In this document: positions 27,401 to 36,433 of the stretch, piece by piece | Layout of the letters: the number at the start of each line of letters is the position of its first letter | Position numbering within the stretch: the first letter of the stretch is position 1 | Assembly: GCA_036924855.1 (NCBI GenBank) | Contig: JBAGRP010000001.1 | Location: forward strand, 5,630,001 to 5,694,000 | DNA from: Nitrobacteraceae bacterium AZCC 2146 | Lineage (GTDB): Bacteria; Pseudomonadota; Alphaproteobacteria; Rhizobiales; Xanthobacteraceae | Direction: 5' to 3' | Length of the DNA stretch: 64,000 nt | The notes under the pieces: model-generated | What the model saw: the letters and a program-made list of their open reading frames with translations, nothing else | The model's database searches: none | Told to the model about the DNA's origin: nothing | Translations under genes and position numbers: made by a program

Positions 27401-30400
27401 CTAATCAAGAAATGGCAGTACGACCAGCGCTTCGGGATCAAGCCCGTGCTGGGCGCAGACATCGTGCGCCAGAGAGAAATACCGCTCGGCCTCAGGCATG
27501 TCGCCTCGATCGAGGTTCAGCGTCGCGAGACCATCATAGCATGGAAAGAGCTGCTGTGGTTCGCCCGTTTCCCGCGCCACCTCAATTGCCTCATTGTAGT
27601 AGCGGACCGCAAGTTCGGGATGGCCATGGCATTGATGAATTTGCCCGAGCACAATCAATGGCACAGCAAGATGTTCGCGCTGGTCGAGCGCACGGTCGAG
27701 TTCGATCGCCTTTTCGGCGGCCGGCACGCCTTCGTCGGCGCACCTGTCCGTGAAGGTGCAACAGGCGACAGCGAGATTGGCAAGAAGACGCGCCTGAAAG
27801 CCGAGATCTCCGATCCGGCGTGCGACATCAAGGCCGCGCCGGCATACCTCCATGGCTTGCGCCGGATCAACCATCGTGTAGAGCACGCCAAGGTTGGTGT
27901 AACCGCGGCAGGCTGCGCTGAGAAGGCCAGCGGCTTCGGCAACTGCGACGCTTCGCTCCACCTCGCGTACAGCCTCCTGGCTTCGGCCCAGCCGTGCCAG
28001 TGCAACCCCTTTGGTATTGAGCGCCTCCGCAGTGGCGCGGGCTGCCTCGAGTCCGGCCTGCTTGTCTACGTCCGGCGGCACAGATTGAGCGTGACCAAGC
28101 GCGTCGTCTGCCCATCTCGCGGCTGCGGCATGATCGCCGATGCGAAATGCGAGGTGGCCGCGCTCCTGCAACAGGTGCGCCCACTCGATCGGCGCGTCCG
28201 TTCCTTCGAGCAACGCAGCCGCCTCGACGTAATGCGCCTCGGCCTTGTTTCGTTTGCCGGCGTCCCACATCAACCGGCCAAGCTTGCGAAGTATCCGCGC
28301 TCCCGCGGCGCGGTCCCCGGCCGCGCGGTGGGCTTCCAATACCGTCTGGTAATGTTCTTCGGCCGTGTCACGCCGGCCAGCCGCTCCACACAGGTCGGCA
28401 ATTCGCTCGTACAGCACAAGCCGTTCCGGTCCTTGATCGCCAGCGGTTAACAAGACGGCGAGTGCCTGCTGATAGAGGCGGATGGCGTCGTCGTTGGCGT
28501 AGATCGCGCGTGCGCGATCGCCGGCCGCGCTCAGATAATGCGCGCCCTTCGGCTTGCTCGCGCTGAGGCTGAAGTGATGTCCCAGCAGTGAGAGGTCTTC
28601 GAGCCGCTCGGGGTCACCCCCACACAACCGCTCAAGGGCAACTCCGATCCGCCCATGCATCTCAATGCGCCGTTGCAGAAGGAGGTTTTGGTAGATCACA
28701 TCCTGAAGCATGGTTTGCGTGAAACGGTAGGATTGCAGCGAGATCGAGTTCGCACCCGCGATCTCCTCGATGATCTCGGCGTCGCACAGCAGCTCAAGCC
28801 CTGCCTCTACTTTCGCCGGGGTGGTCGCTGTGGCACCGAGAAGGGCAGCATCAAAGCGCGGCCCGATGACCGCTGCCTCCTGGGCCAACCTACGCACATC
28901 GTGTGGCAGTCGGTCCACTCGCGCAAGCAGCAGCGCCTGAATGCTCGCCGGGATGCCGGCAGCCGCTTCATCGGACTTGATCTGCCAATGCGAGCCGTCG
29001 CGTTCCAAAACGCCAGCTTCGATGAGACCGCGGATGATTTCTTCAATGAACAGCGGATTCCCGCTCGCGCGTTCAAGAATTCGATTGAACAGATTGCCGG
29101 ATGATCCATTCCAATCGTGACCGAAGAACGCCGCGAGCAGCTTTTGTCCGTCGGTGACGCCAAGGGGGGCCAGCCGCAGTGTTGTATGACTAATTCGACT
29201 TGAGTCGAGCTGATCCATTTCAAGCGTCGGCCGGTGTGTGAATAGTAGCATCAGCCGCCCGCGCTCCAGCCGATCCATCACGAACCGCAGCGCCTCAAGC
29301 GACACGGCGTCGGCCCAGTGCAGGTCCTCGACGATAATCAGGAGGGGCGATAGGGCCAGACGCCGTTCGAAGACGGTGCGGATCGCGAAAAAAATCTGCC
29401 GCCGAAGCTGTTCCGGTTCAACGTGTTGCAGGGCGTCGTCGGGGTCGCCGAGACCAAGCACATAAAAGTAGAGGGGCATCAACCGCTCGACCTCTTCGGC
29501 CGCGAGGCCAAGCTCCGACAGCGCTTCGGTCAGCCTGGCCTGCGCCTCTGCTGCCGAAGCCTTGTGCGCGATGCCGTAGGCGCTGCGCAGCACGGCGGCA
29601 AGAGTACCGTAGGATTGCTCGCCCAGCGGCGAGCAAACGGCCCGCCGGACCGCCACGCTCGCGAAGCGGCCCTCTTCGCCCGCGCGGGTGACGAATTCAT
29701 TCGCCAGGCGAGATTTTCCGATGCCGGCTTCGCCAACCAGCCGGATCAGTTGGGCAGCGCCACCACACGCCAGATCAAGGCACCCCATCATGCGGGCCAT
29801 CTCGGCGTCGCGCCCGATCAGCGGCGCGCTAAGACCCAGTATCTCGAGTCCGCGTGCCGCACGCGGCGTGTCGAGCGGTCCCTTCAGACGATGTACCAGG
29901 ACGCTGCCTACCTTGCCGCGCAGCGCAACGTCGCCAAGCGATTCATACGAGAATGCATGCCGGGTGAGGCGGTAGGTCAGCGGTCCCACCAGCACGTCGC
30001 CCGGGGGGGCCATCGATTGCAAGCGTTGAGCGGTATTCACCGTGTCGCCGGTCACTGAATAGGATTTGGCAACGCCCGCACCCAGTCCTCCCGCAACCAC
30101 GTGCCCGGTGTTGATTCCGATATGAAGCATGAGCGGCGCACCGGCATATATCTTCGAGCATTCTCCCAAGCACGCCGTCCGCTTGATCATGTCGAGAGCC
30201 GCACGGAGCGCCCGCTCAGGATCGTCTTCGTGCGCGGCCGGTGCACCAAACAATGCGAGCAGCGCATCGCCAATGAATTTGTCCACGAAGCCGCCAAAAC
30301 TTTGCACCGCTGCCGTCAATTCCTCGAACAATTCGTTCTGAAGAGCCTGCATGACTTCCGGGTCGAGCCGCTCGCTCATCGTGGTAAAGCCACTGAGGTC

Positions 30401-30736
30401 TGCAAACAGCACGGTAATGGTGCGGCGGTTAGCTTCGCTGTCGACCTTGTGCAGCGGCGGCCGGGGTGTGCGCCCGGTCCCGGCAACCGGGGTCGGCGTC
30501 AGCGCTGGTGGGTGGGCCCCCATTGCGGCCGTCGCCGGAATGGTTGGCGATGACGGCTCCCGTTGGTTGCCGGCCTTGGGGCCGTCACCGACAGGGGCTC
30601 CGCATTTCGGGCAATACGCAAAATCCGGTGCGCGCGCATAGCCGCAGCTGGGGCACGAGTCCGGCTGCTTCGCGCCGCATTTTGGGCAGAAAGCAAAGCC
30701 GCTCTGAACCTCGAAACCGCAACGAGAGCAGTTCAT
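27401..30736 (-). CDS. Zinc-ribbon / adenylate-guanylate cyclase / AAA ATPase / TPR protein
   Basis: 1111 aa. Two zinc ribbons open the protein (CSRC...CPKC, residues 3-20; CPSC...CPKC, 28-45). A Pro/Ala linker leads to a class III cyclase domain at about 105-290. Its metal residues are D113 in FADLSGF and D157 in IGDALL, and SVTGDTVNTAQRL follows. An ATPase domain has Walker A GEAGIGKS at 335-342 and Walker B LLIIVEDLHWAD. From about residue 700 on the protein is a TPR array. Relatives are signalling proteins of unknown output in alphaproteobacteria. It is soluble and probably makes cyclic AMP, with the ATPase/TPR part as a regulatory platform. Confidence 0.9.
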   Translation of the reverse strand: MNCSRCGFEVQSGFAFCPKCGAKQPDSCPSCGYARAPDFAYCPKCGAPVGDGPKAGNQREPSSPTIPATAAMGAHPPALTPTPVAGTGRTPRPPLHKVDSEANRRTITVLFADLSGFTTMSERLDPEVMQALQNELFEELTAAVQSFGGFVDKFIGDALLALFGAPAAHEDDPERALRAALDMIKRTACLGECSKIYAGAPLMLHIGINTGHVVAGGLGAGVAKSYSVTGDTVNTAQRLQSMAPPGDVLVGPLTYRLTRHAFSYESLGDVALRGKVGSVLVHRLKGPLDTPRAARGLEILGLSAPLIGRDAEMARMMGCLDLACGGAAQLIRLVGEAGIGKSRLANEFVTRAGEEGRFASVAVRRAVCSPLGEQSYGTLAAVLRSAYGIAHKASAAEAQARLTEALSELGLAAEEVERLMPLYFYVLGLGDPDDALQHVEPEQLRRQIFFAIRTVFERRLALSPLLIIVEDLHWADAVSLEALRFVMDRLERGRLMLLFTHRPTLEMDQLDSSRISHTTLRLAPLGVTDGQKLLAAFFGHDWNGSSGNLFNRILERASGNPLFIEEIIRGLIEAGVLERDGSHWQIKSDEAAAGIPASIQALLLARVDRLPHDVRRLAQEAAVIGPRFDAALLGATATTPAKVEAGLELLCDAEIIEEIAGANSISLQSYRFTQTMLQDVIYQNLLLQRRIEMHGRIGVALERLCGGDPERLEDLSLLGHHFSLSASKPKGAHYLSAAGDRARAIYANDDAIRLYQQALAVLLTAGDQGPERLVLYERIADLCGAAGRRDTAEEHYQTVLEAHRAAGDRAAGARILRKLGRLMWDAGKRNKAEAHYVEAAALLEGTDAPIEWAHLLQERGHLAFRIGDHAAAARWADDALGHAQSVPPDVDKQAGLEAARATAEALNTKGVALARLGRSQEAVREVERSVAVAEAAGLLSAACRGYTNLGVLYTMVDPAQAMEVCRRGLDVARRIGDLGFQARLLANLAVACCTFTDRCADEGVPAAEKAIELDRALDQREHLAVPLIVLGQIHQCHGHPELAVRYYNEAIEVARETGEPQQLFPCYDGLATLNLDRGDMPEAERYFSLAHDVCAQHGLDPEALVVLPFLD

Positions 30737-30854
30737 GGATCAAGACCTCGCGGAAGCCGCGATGGCGCGATCTGATCCTGGACCTCATCGAACGGGCCCT
30801 GGATCCCTGGCAAGAATGGGCTTGCAGCGCCGGAAGAGCAAGCGATGGTTGCGG

Positions 30855-30965
30855 CCCATCGGCCACGCTGCCGAATGCCTGTTCGCCGCTGTCGACCAGG
30901 CGCTGTATGGCGCCAACAACCAAGGCAAGAACCAGGGCAAGAACCGCTTCGCGGTCTGCGAGCCG
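30855..30965 (+). pseudogene. Remnant of a GGDEF-domain gene
   Basis: The plus frame reads PIGHAAECLFAAVDQALYGA, then QGKNRFAVCEP. This matches the C-terminal end of the cyclase domain of the gene at 23967 (IGHAPERLIAAADQALYSA and GKNRCAIYNP). A NQGK unit is duplicated (NNQGKNQGKN). No GGDEF core precedes it. It is the only thing recognised in the ~300-bp gap between the cyclase/ATPase gene start and the TauE-type gene end. Confidence 0.75.
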
Positions 30966-31041
30966 ACGCTTCGCTCGTGCCCCGCATCGCGAACCTATCG
31001 AAGCCGCAAGATGGGTTCGCTGCGCTCAACCATCCTGCGGG

Positions 31042-31773
31042 CTACACGACCAGCACCACGCCCGATGCGAATAGCAGCACCAGCACCACTTTTCGGAACG
31101 AGGCCTCGTCGAGGCGGCCATAGAGTTTCAGCCCGAGCCATGTGCCCGCCGCCAACGCCGGCAGGCCGATAGCGAACAGCCTGATCGTGTCAGATGTGAT
31201 GGCACCCCTGGCGCCGAGCCACAGCGCGCTCATCAGGAAGATTGCGACCGCGACCGGCTGAAAGATGGTGCGTTGCTGGTCCTTGGGCCAGCCGCGCAGG
31301 CCGCTCCAGATGGTGACGAGGATGCCGGCGAGGCCAGTCACGCCGCCCAGCACGCCATTGAGAAAGCCGACGCCGGCATCGGCCGCAGCACCGCCGCCAG
31401 TAACAGGCTTCAGTGCGGGGCGGAAGAAAGCATAGAGGCTGTAAAGCACCAGCAGCACGCCGACGCCCGCGCGCAGATGGGCAGGATTGGCCCAGGTCAG
31501 CACGCTGACGCCGACAGGCACACCGATGGCGGCGCCGATCAGGAAAGGCCGGAGCCTGCGCCAGTCGAGCGCGTGCCGCAGCTTCCATACCGAGTAGCCC
31601 TGCACGATGAGGCCGAATGCGATGATCAGCGTCGCGCTTTGCAACGGCGAGAGGATGTAGAGCCAGATCGAGGCCGCGACCAGACCGAAAGCGAAGCCGG
31701 ACAGGCCGGCGACCAGCGCACCGGCAAACGTGGCCACAAGAAAGAGCGGAAGTTCGAGGGGTAATCCGTCCAT
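31042..31773 (-). CDS. TauE/SafE-family permease
   Basis: 243 aa from the ATG at 31773, preceded by GGAG; the frame is open to 31803. Seven to eight hydrophobic segments are seen. GALVAGLSGFAFGLVA near the N-terminus and GFLNGVLGGVTGLAGILVTIW mid-protein are the two inverted-repeat signatures of the family. Members move sulfonates, sulfite or other organic anions across the inner membrane. Substrate unknown. Confidence 0.85.
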   Translation of the reverse strand: MDGLPLELPLFLVATFAGALVAGLSGFAFGLVAASIWLYILSPLQSATLIIAFGLIVQGYSVWKLRHALDWRRLRPFLIGAAIGVPVGVSVLTWANPAHLRAGVGVLLVLYSLYAFFRPALKPVTGGGAAADAGVGFLNGVLGGVTGLAGILVTIWSGLRGWPKDQQRTIFQPVAVAIFLMSALWLGARGAITSDTIRLFAIGLPALAAGTWLGLKLYGRLDEASFRKVVLVLLFASGVVLVV

Positions 31774-31928
31774 GTGCTCGCTCCATAAGAGGGCGAGCAG
31801 CACTTGAATGGGATCACCATTTCACGGGGAGGCTGCGAAGTCCCCAAGGCACGCTAGGTCCGATGATGGGCGGAGGTCAATTGCGAGCTTGGCAGCGCTA
31901 TTGCGTCTACGATATAGGAAATAAATCT

Positions 31929-32040
31929 CTGACATCTGATTTGGGTTTAGACTATATTCCCATCACTCCATCCCGCTGAGGGGCGTTACCGGGACGCCGA
32001 TTGGCGCGGGGCGGGGTGTGGCGCCTGCGGGCGTGGGGCA
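31929..32040 (+). ncRNA. Candidate structured RNA / repeat element, shorter copy 2
   Basis: CTGACA (31929-31934), 18 bp, TATATT (31953-31958) mirrors the promoter of the copy at 21067. CATCCCGC (31969-31976) then pairs with GCGGGGTG (32011-32018), keeping the 5' stem of copy 1 with one pair changed to a G-T wobble. An inner GGCGT/ACGCC arm is also present. The homology stops by about 32040, just before the PAS-protein stop. Confidence 0.35.
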
Positions 32041-32069
32041 GACGTTGCTCCGCGCACTCGGGAGGCGCC

Positions 32070-32582
32070 TCAGTGCATCGCCTTCTCGTGGGTGATGTCG
32101 ATGATGACGCCGGGCAGCCGCACCGGCCGGCCGGATTTGTCGAGCGTGCAGTAGCCGCGCGCGAATACCCAGCTGATGCGATCGTTCTTGATCAGGCGGT
32201 ATTCCGCCTCATAGAGGCCGCCGATTTGCATCGACTTGTCGAGCGTCGCCCATACCCGTGCGATATCGTCGGGATGAACCGCGTCCAGGTAATTCATGAC
32301 GGGCAAACCGTGCGTCGCTTGCAGTGGATCGACGTTGAAGAAATCCGCGCAGCCGGCGTCGCCGTAAGCGCGGTCGTTGCTGACGTCCCAGTCCCAGATT
32401 CCGGCGATCAACTCGCGCGGGGCCAGCTTGCGCTTCAGCGGCAGTTCGAAGGTTTCGTCCGGCGTGGTGCTTTTGTAGGCCTCAGCCGCCGCAAGCCGCA
32501 AAATATAGGAGAGGAATTCGTGCTTCCGCTCGCGCGCGTAGCTTGCAATATCAAGGCACACGTCTCCTAATGGTCGCTGCAT
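32070..32582 (-). CDS. PAS-domain protein
   Basis: 170 aa from the ATG at 32582, with GGGAG 7 bp upstream; an upstream in-frame ATG at 32648 has no such site. After a helical N-terminus, IAGIWDWDVSNDRAYGD opens a PAS_3 fold, with AVHPDDIARVWATLDKS, YRLIKNDRISWVFARG and VRLPGVIIDITHEK closing it. There is no output domain, so it may sense a ligand and act through a partner, or be a stand-alone signalling protein. Confidence 0.8.
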   Translation of the reverse strand: MQRPLGDVCLDIASYARERKHEFLSYILRLAAAEAYKSTTPDETFELPLKRKLAPRELIAGIWDWDVSNDRAYGDAGCADFFNVDPLQATHGLPVMNYLDAVHPDDIARVWATLDKSMQIGGLYEAEYRLIKNDRISWVFARGYCTLDKSGRPVRLPGVIIDITHEKAMH

Positions 32583-32663
32583 GTATTGTCTCCCGCCGAT
32601 TCCCAATGGGTGAGAATACAATCTTTCGGGAACTTTTGATACCTGCATCTGGAGAATTTCGCG

Positions 32664-32882
32664 GTGTGGAAAGTCGGACGGGCATCGGATGCAGAAGGCC
32701 TGCGGATGATGCTGGCCTTCTTCAACATCGACGATCCCCGGCAGCGGCTGCGGCTGATCGAACTCGCCGAAGCCTTCGCCAGGGGCGCGCCATTGGCAAG
32801 CGGCGAAAGCGCGTTGGCGTTGCAGGACAACGCGCAGCCGGACACATCACAGCCGGACACATCGCAGCAAGACAAATTATAG
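32664..32882 (+). CDS. Small hypothetical protein
   Basis: 72 aa from a GTG, or 58 aa from ATG codons near 32706. FFNIDDPRQRLRLIELAEAFA is a well-formed amphipathic helix, and the C-terminus has a QPDTS repeat. It is divergent from the PAS gene. No domain was recognised; it may be a small regulatory protein or a chance frame. Confidence 0.4.
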   Translation: MWKVGRASDAEGLRMMLAFFNIDDPRQRLRLIELAEAFARGAPLASGESALALQDNAQPDTSQPDTSQQDKL

Positions 32883-33011
32883 TCCGAACAGGCGCTGCCG
32901 GATCCGGCGAAGCGCTGAACGGACGCGGTGCGCGGCAGAACAGGTGGCGGATGTTCAGCTCTGTCGCCTATCCGCGCAATCACCTGATACACTATCGTTT
33001 GGTGCTGAAAA

Positions 33012-33299
33012 CTAGCGGCCGTTGCCGCGGCAGCGTCCTCCGGGGCCGATGTGATAGCCGCGCGGGCAGGCATGCGCGGTGGGATTGGCGTAGTTGCGCA
33101 GGCAGCCACCATAGGGTCCGCGGTGCATGCCGGGCCCGCAGCCACCGGCGACCTCGATGATGTCGGCCCGCACAACGTCGGATGCCGGCGCCGGCGGCAT
33201 CGCCCCGGCTGGGCTCTCAATTGCGCCGGCCAGCAACATTGCCGCGGCGAATGTTATGAAAACCGGTTTCCTGAAACGAGTTATCATGGCGAGTGTCAT
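33012..33299 (-). CDS. Small secreted GCG_CRPN-type protein
   Basis: 95 aa from the ATG at 33299, with GGAG upstream. A Sec signal peptide covers about residues 1-33 (FITFAAAMLLAGAIESPAGA). The mature part has GCGPGMHRGPYGGC and ACPRGYHIGPGGRC, matching the Cys/Gly/His-rich GCG_CRPN pattern of small rhizobial exported proteins. Function unknown; the cysteines may form disulfides. Confidence 0.75.
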   Translation of the reverse strand: MTLAMITRFRKPVFITFAAAMLLAGAIESPAGAMPPAPASDVVRADIIEVAGGCGPGMHRGPYGGCLRNYANPTAHACPRGYHIGPGGRCRGNGR

Positions 33300-33331
33300 G
33301 GCGTTTCTCCGTGATGCGCGGGGCATATCGC

Positions 33332-33580
33332 TCAGCCCCCAGCGGCGAATGCCATGCCGGCGCGGACTTCGCCAATCGCCTGATCGATCAGGCCCATGGC
33401 GCGTTCGCGGTGGCCGCCCTTGTTCGGTGTCGCCGCCTGCAATTCGCCGCGGGCCGACTGCAGCAAGCCGATGCTCGCCTCCATGTGCGGCTGCGCGCCG
33501 ATCGCATAGCCGATGCCGACGCTGGCGGCGATCGCGGCACTGAGCAGCAGGGTGTAGGTGGAAGAAGCTCTGGTCATCAT
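33332..33580 (-). CDS. Small exported helical protein
   Basis: 82 aa, with GAGGAGA before tandem ATG codons. An N-terminal hydrophobic segment (YTLLLSAAIAASVGIGYAIG) serves as a signal anchor. A helical part follows with LLQSARGELQAATPNKGGHRERAMGLIDQA. This Lys-Gly-Gly-His helix-loop-helix pattern recurs in small rhizobial exported proteins of unknown function. It lies 32 bp upstream of the GCG_CRPN gene and is probably co-transcribed with it. Confidence 0.65.
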   Translation of the reverse strand: MMTRASSTYTLLLSAAIAASVGIGYAIGAQPHMEASIGLLQSARGELQAATPNKGGHRERAMGLIDQAIGEVRAGMAFAAGG

Positions 33581-33705
33581 CGTCTCCTCGTCCTGTTGTG
33601 AAGGTCGCGCCCGACGTCATCGGTAGACAGATACGGATGCGTCGTCTTGGACCGGACAGCGCTGGAAAACCAGAAATTTGGACTGGACGGCGCCGGGAAC
33701 TTGAA

Positions 33706-34770
33706 ATGACAATGCCGGCGGTTGCGTCGTCTTCAGCCGGCATTTACGTCGCACCGGTCGGGCTGGCTCCGTCGCAACATACATTTCGCGGCTTTTTAGA
33801 TGGGACCGTCATGTCCGTCGTCAGGAAAATGCTCTCGACCGACGTGCTGCCGGCTGGGCTCGATGACCGGCAGCGGTTTCTGAGCTTTGCGGAATTGTTC
33901 GAGCATTTTTCCAACACTGGCGAACTCGATCCCGCCGATGACATCCCGTTTCGAGCTTCGATGAATTCCATCACCATCGGCACCACGATGCTGGGCCGCT
34001 GCGACGGCACTTTCACCACGGTGCGGCGCGAACGTCGCCAGGTGCTCGAGACCAATGACGACCGCTATTGCCTGGCGCGCAATACCGGCAACCGCGCCGC
34101 GCAGGTGGTGCATCGCGGCCGCGAACTCACTATGCGGCCGGGCAGCATGGTGCTGCTGAAGCTCGATGAACCGTTCTTCAGTGCCGACGGCACCAATCAC
34201 AAGCGTTTCACCAATGTGCATGTGCCGCCGGTGGCGCTGCATGCGATCGTGGGGGATCTCGACAATTGTGTCGGCCGCGAACTGGCGCCCGGGGGCGCAC
34301 TGTCACTGGCGATGGATTACAGCGATCTGCTGCTCAAGCATTCCGACGCCGTCGATGAAGCCGGCATGGCGATCGCCGCGCATCTCACCGATCTGATCGC
34401 CCTGGGATTGGGCGCGCGCGGCGATGCGGCCCGGGCAGCGCAGCGCCGCGGCTTGCGCGCGGTTCGTTTGAAAACGGTGCTGATGATTCTGGAGAAGCGC
34501 TTCAGCGAGCCGGACTTTTCCGCGTACAAGCTCGCCGCAGCCGCGGGCCTGTCGGAACGCTACGTCAACGAACTGCTATATGAGGATGGCGCCAGCTTCA
34601 GCGCGCGGCTCAACGAGATGCGGCTACGCAAAGCGGCTTCGATGCTCGCGCAAGAACAGCGCCGTATCAGCGACATCGCCTTCGATTGCGGCTTCAACGA
34701 CCTGTCCTACTTCAACCGCTGCTTCCGCCGCCGTTTCGGGTTGACGCCATCGGCGGCGCGCGGACGCTGA
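33706..34770 (+). CDS. AraC-family transcriptional regulator
   Basis: 354 aa from the ATG at 33706; the frame is open farther upstream. The N-terminal half has the AraC_binding_2 cupin-like domain (FRASMNSITIGTTMLGRC, then RQVLETNDDRYCLARN). The C-terminus has two helix-turn-helix motifs: FSAYKLAAAAGLSERYVNEL, then ISDIAFDCGFNDLSYFNRCF, with RRRFGLTPSAARG closing it. The ligand and targets are unknown. Confidence 0.88.
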   Translation: MTMPAVASSSAGIYVAPVGLAPSQHTFRGFLDGTVMSVVRKMLSTDVLPAGLDDRQRFLSFAELFEHFSNTGELDPADDIPFRASMNSITIGTTMLGRCDGTFTTVRRERRQVLETNDDRYCLARNTGNRAAQVVHRGRELTMRPGSMVLLKLDEPFFSADGTNHKRFTNVHVPPVALHAIVGDLDNCVGRELAPGGALSLAMDYSDLLLKHSDAVDEAGMAIAAHLTDLIALGLGARGDAARAAQRRGLRAVRLKTVLMILEKRFSEPDFSAYKLAAAAGLSERYVNELLYEDGASFSARLNEMRLRKAASMLAQEQRRISDIAFDCGFNDLSYFNRCFRRRFGLTPSAARGR

Positions 34771-34840
34771 ATAGGTTCCTGAAAGAGAGCGCGACGCGAT
34801 GCCGCTTGCGCAAGCGCAATGCGGTCCCCATGTGAGCGGC

Positions 34841-35356
34841 ATGTCGAACGATCAAACCTTTCCTGGCCATGCCCCCCGCACCCGCCCCACAGCGGCCCGT
34901 GGTCCGATCATCGATCAGGACGGCCGCGAGGTCCGCCCGGAATCATTGCGTCCGGATTTTCAGGGATTTCATTTTGATTTCAACGGTGCGACGAATCCGT
35001 TCGCCAACCTGACGCGTGAACAGCGCGTGGCGCGGCTGGAAGCTTTGGCCAAATTACTGGACGTCGCCTTCATCCTGCCGGGGACCAATATCCGCTATGG
35101 CATCGACGGCATTATCGGCTTGATCCCGGTGGTCGGCGACATCATCACCACGGCGATTCAGCTGTGGCTGGTGCGCGAGGCGCGCGCGCTGGGCGCGCCC
35201 TGGCACGTGACGACACGGATGCTCGGCAATGTCGCGCTCGACGGCGTGATAGGCATCGTGCCGTTTGTCGGCGATGCCTTCGACGTCATGTTCCGCGCCA
35301 ACATCCGCAACATGAGGCTGTTGCGGAAGTGGCTGGAGAAGCAGCCCAGACTTTAG
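34841..35356 (+). CDS. DUF4112 membrane protein
   Basis: 171 aa from the ATG at 34841. Two hydrophobic segments end in the paired motifs GLIPVVGDIIT and GIVPFVGDAFD, the hallmark of DUF4112. A polar N-terminal arm of about 60 residues precedes them. Function unknown. Confidence 0.82.
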   Translation: MSNDQTFPGHAPRTRPTAARGPIIDQDGREVRPESLRPDFQGFHFDFNGATNPFANLTREQRVARLEALAKLLDVAFILPGTNIRYGIDGIIGLIPVVGDIITTAIQLWLVREARALGAPWHVTTRMLGNVALDGVIGIVPFVGDAFDVMFRANIRNMRLLRKWLEKQPRL

Positions 35357-35402
35357 AGCATGATCCGGAAAAGTGGATACCGGTTTTCCGATAAGAAGAT
35401 CA
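35355..35402. repeat. Short palindromic repeat after the DUF4112 gene
   Basis: AGAGCATGATCCGGAAAAGTGG followed by TACCGGTTTTCCG and ATAAGAAGATCA (parts joined) makes an imperfect palindrome around GGAAAAGTGGATACCGGTTTTCC. It is of a kind widely dispersed in Bradyrhizobium-type genomes. It sits directly on the DUF4112 stop and may work as a bidirectional terminator. Confidence 0.6.
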
Positions 35403-35415
35403 CGCCACTATAAAA

Positions 35416-35703
35416 CTAAGCGGCGTCGGCGTCGTCGGTGGCAGGCTCCACCGGCTCGGGGACCCGGCGCTCCAGCGGAAAGTCTTCGCTCTCATACAAT
35501 GTGCGAATTCCGCTCTGGTCGAAACGGGCTTCATCGACCTGCAGATAGGCGCCATTCAATGAATCCGCCGGCAGTTGCTCGATCGCGAATTGCACGGCAG
35601 CCGCAGCGGTGTCGAAGCGGCGATAGGCGAAGCCAGCGCGCTTCTTCTTGCGGATCGCGGCGGGGAATAATTCTGCGGCGGTGTTGTAGCTAAAAGCAGC
35701 CAT
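35416..35703 (-). CDS. Hypothetical protein
   Basis: 95 aa from the ATG at 35703. AFSYNTAAELFPAAIRKKKR, then GFAYRRFDTAAAAVQFAIEQ and NGAYLQVDEARFDQSGIRTLYES suggest a small alpha/beta domain that is conserved in appearance. The acidic C-terminus is low complexity. There is no signal peptide and no recognised family. Confidence 0.6.
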   Translation of the reverse strand: MAAFSYNTAAELFPAAIRKKKRAGFAYRRFDTAAAAVQFAIEQLPADSLNGAYLQVDEARFDQSGIRTLYESEDFPLERRVPEPVEPATDDADAA

Positions 35704-35952
35704 GGTCAGTGACCTCAATGAAAGTACGCAACGAAACGACGCCTCATTCGCGATGGCAGCCGACTGGCCGCCCGCAGAACATCATTTCTGGACAGACCCC
35801 AATATAAGCACGTTTCAGCAAAATGCGACACCCGCAACGCAGCATGATGAATCGCTGATTCCGGGCGGTATGATGGTCATAAAGCGTGTGTTTGAAGGGG
35901 CTTAGCCGTCAATCCGGCTCTGTCGCAGGGCAGCCCTGAGGCGATTTATTGC

Positions 35953-36333
35953 CTATTGTCCGGTCATATCCGGAATCGGGACGATCTTTAGCGGCGTCGT
36001 ATAGGGCTCGACGCGCAGTGCGTCATTGGACATCAGGCCGACCTGGCGCAAAGGCGCCTGCTCCAAAGCGCCGGCTTCAGCCTTGCGTACGGCATATTGC
36101 CAGGCCGTGAGCGTGCCTTTGGATGCGAGATGCTTGGCGACGCCGCCTGCGTTCTTGCTGTCGAATTGCGACAGCTGGTCGTCGTTGATGCCGATGATGA
36201 TTTCATCCCGGGCCGTGATCACCTTGAAAAGCGATACCTTGTCGGTGGCGAGCGCGGGATGAGTGACGACGCTCTCTAGAATGAGGCCGGCGAGGGCAAG
36301 GCCAAGCAGCCAGCGATTGGAACAGGCAGACAT
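35953..36333 (-). CDS. Exported hypothetical protein
   Basis: 126 aa with a Sec signal peptide (WLLGLALAGLILESVVTHPALA). The mature part has VSLFKVITARDEIIIGINDD, then GGVAKHLASKGTLTAWQYAVRKA, and ends in a Pro-rich tail. No family was recognised. Its start is about 100 bp from the msrB stop on the same strand, so it could be the third gene of that operon. Confidence 0.6.
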   Translation of the reverse strand: MSACSNRWLLGLALAGLILESVVTHPALATDKVSLFKVITARDEIIIGINDDQLSQFDSKNAGGVAKHLASKGTLTAWQYAVRKAEAGALEQAPLRQVGLMSNDALRVEPYTTPLKIVPIPDMTGQ

Positions 36334-36433
36334 GTTAATACTTTCTTATTCTTATTCAGCGCTGACAGAAAAGCCCCGCGCAACCAATATTGGTCGCGCG
36401 AGGCGAAACGACAGTTCGACTTAAATTACGTAT

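Noticed and set aside
35702..35905. A 67-codon plus-strand frame between two minus-strand genes
   Set aside because: No ribosome-binding site, no family resemblance and a composition unlike the neighbours; it may just be promoter-region DNA.
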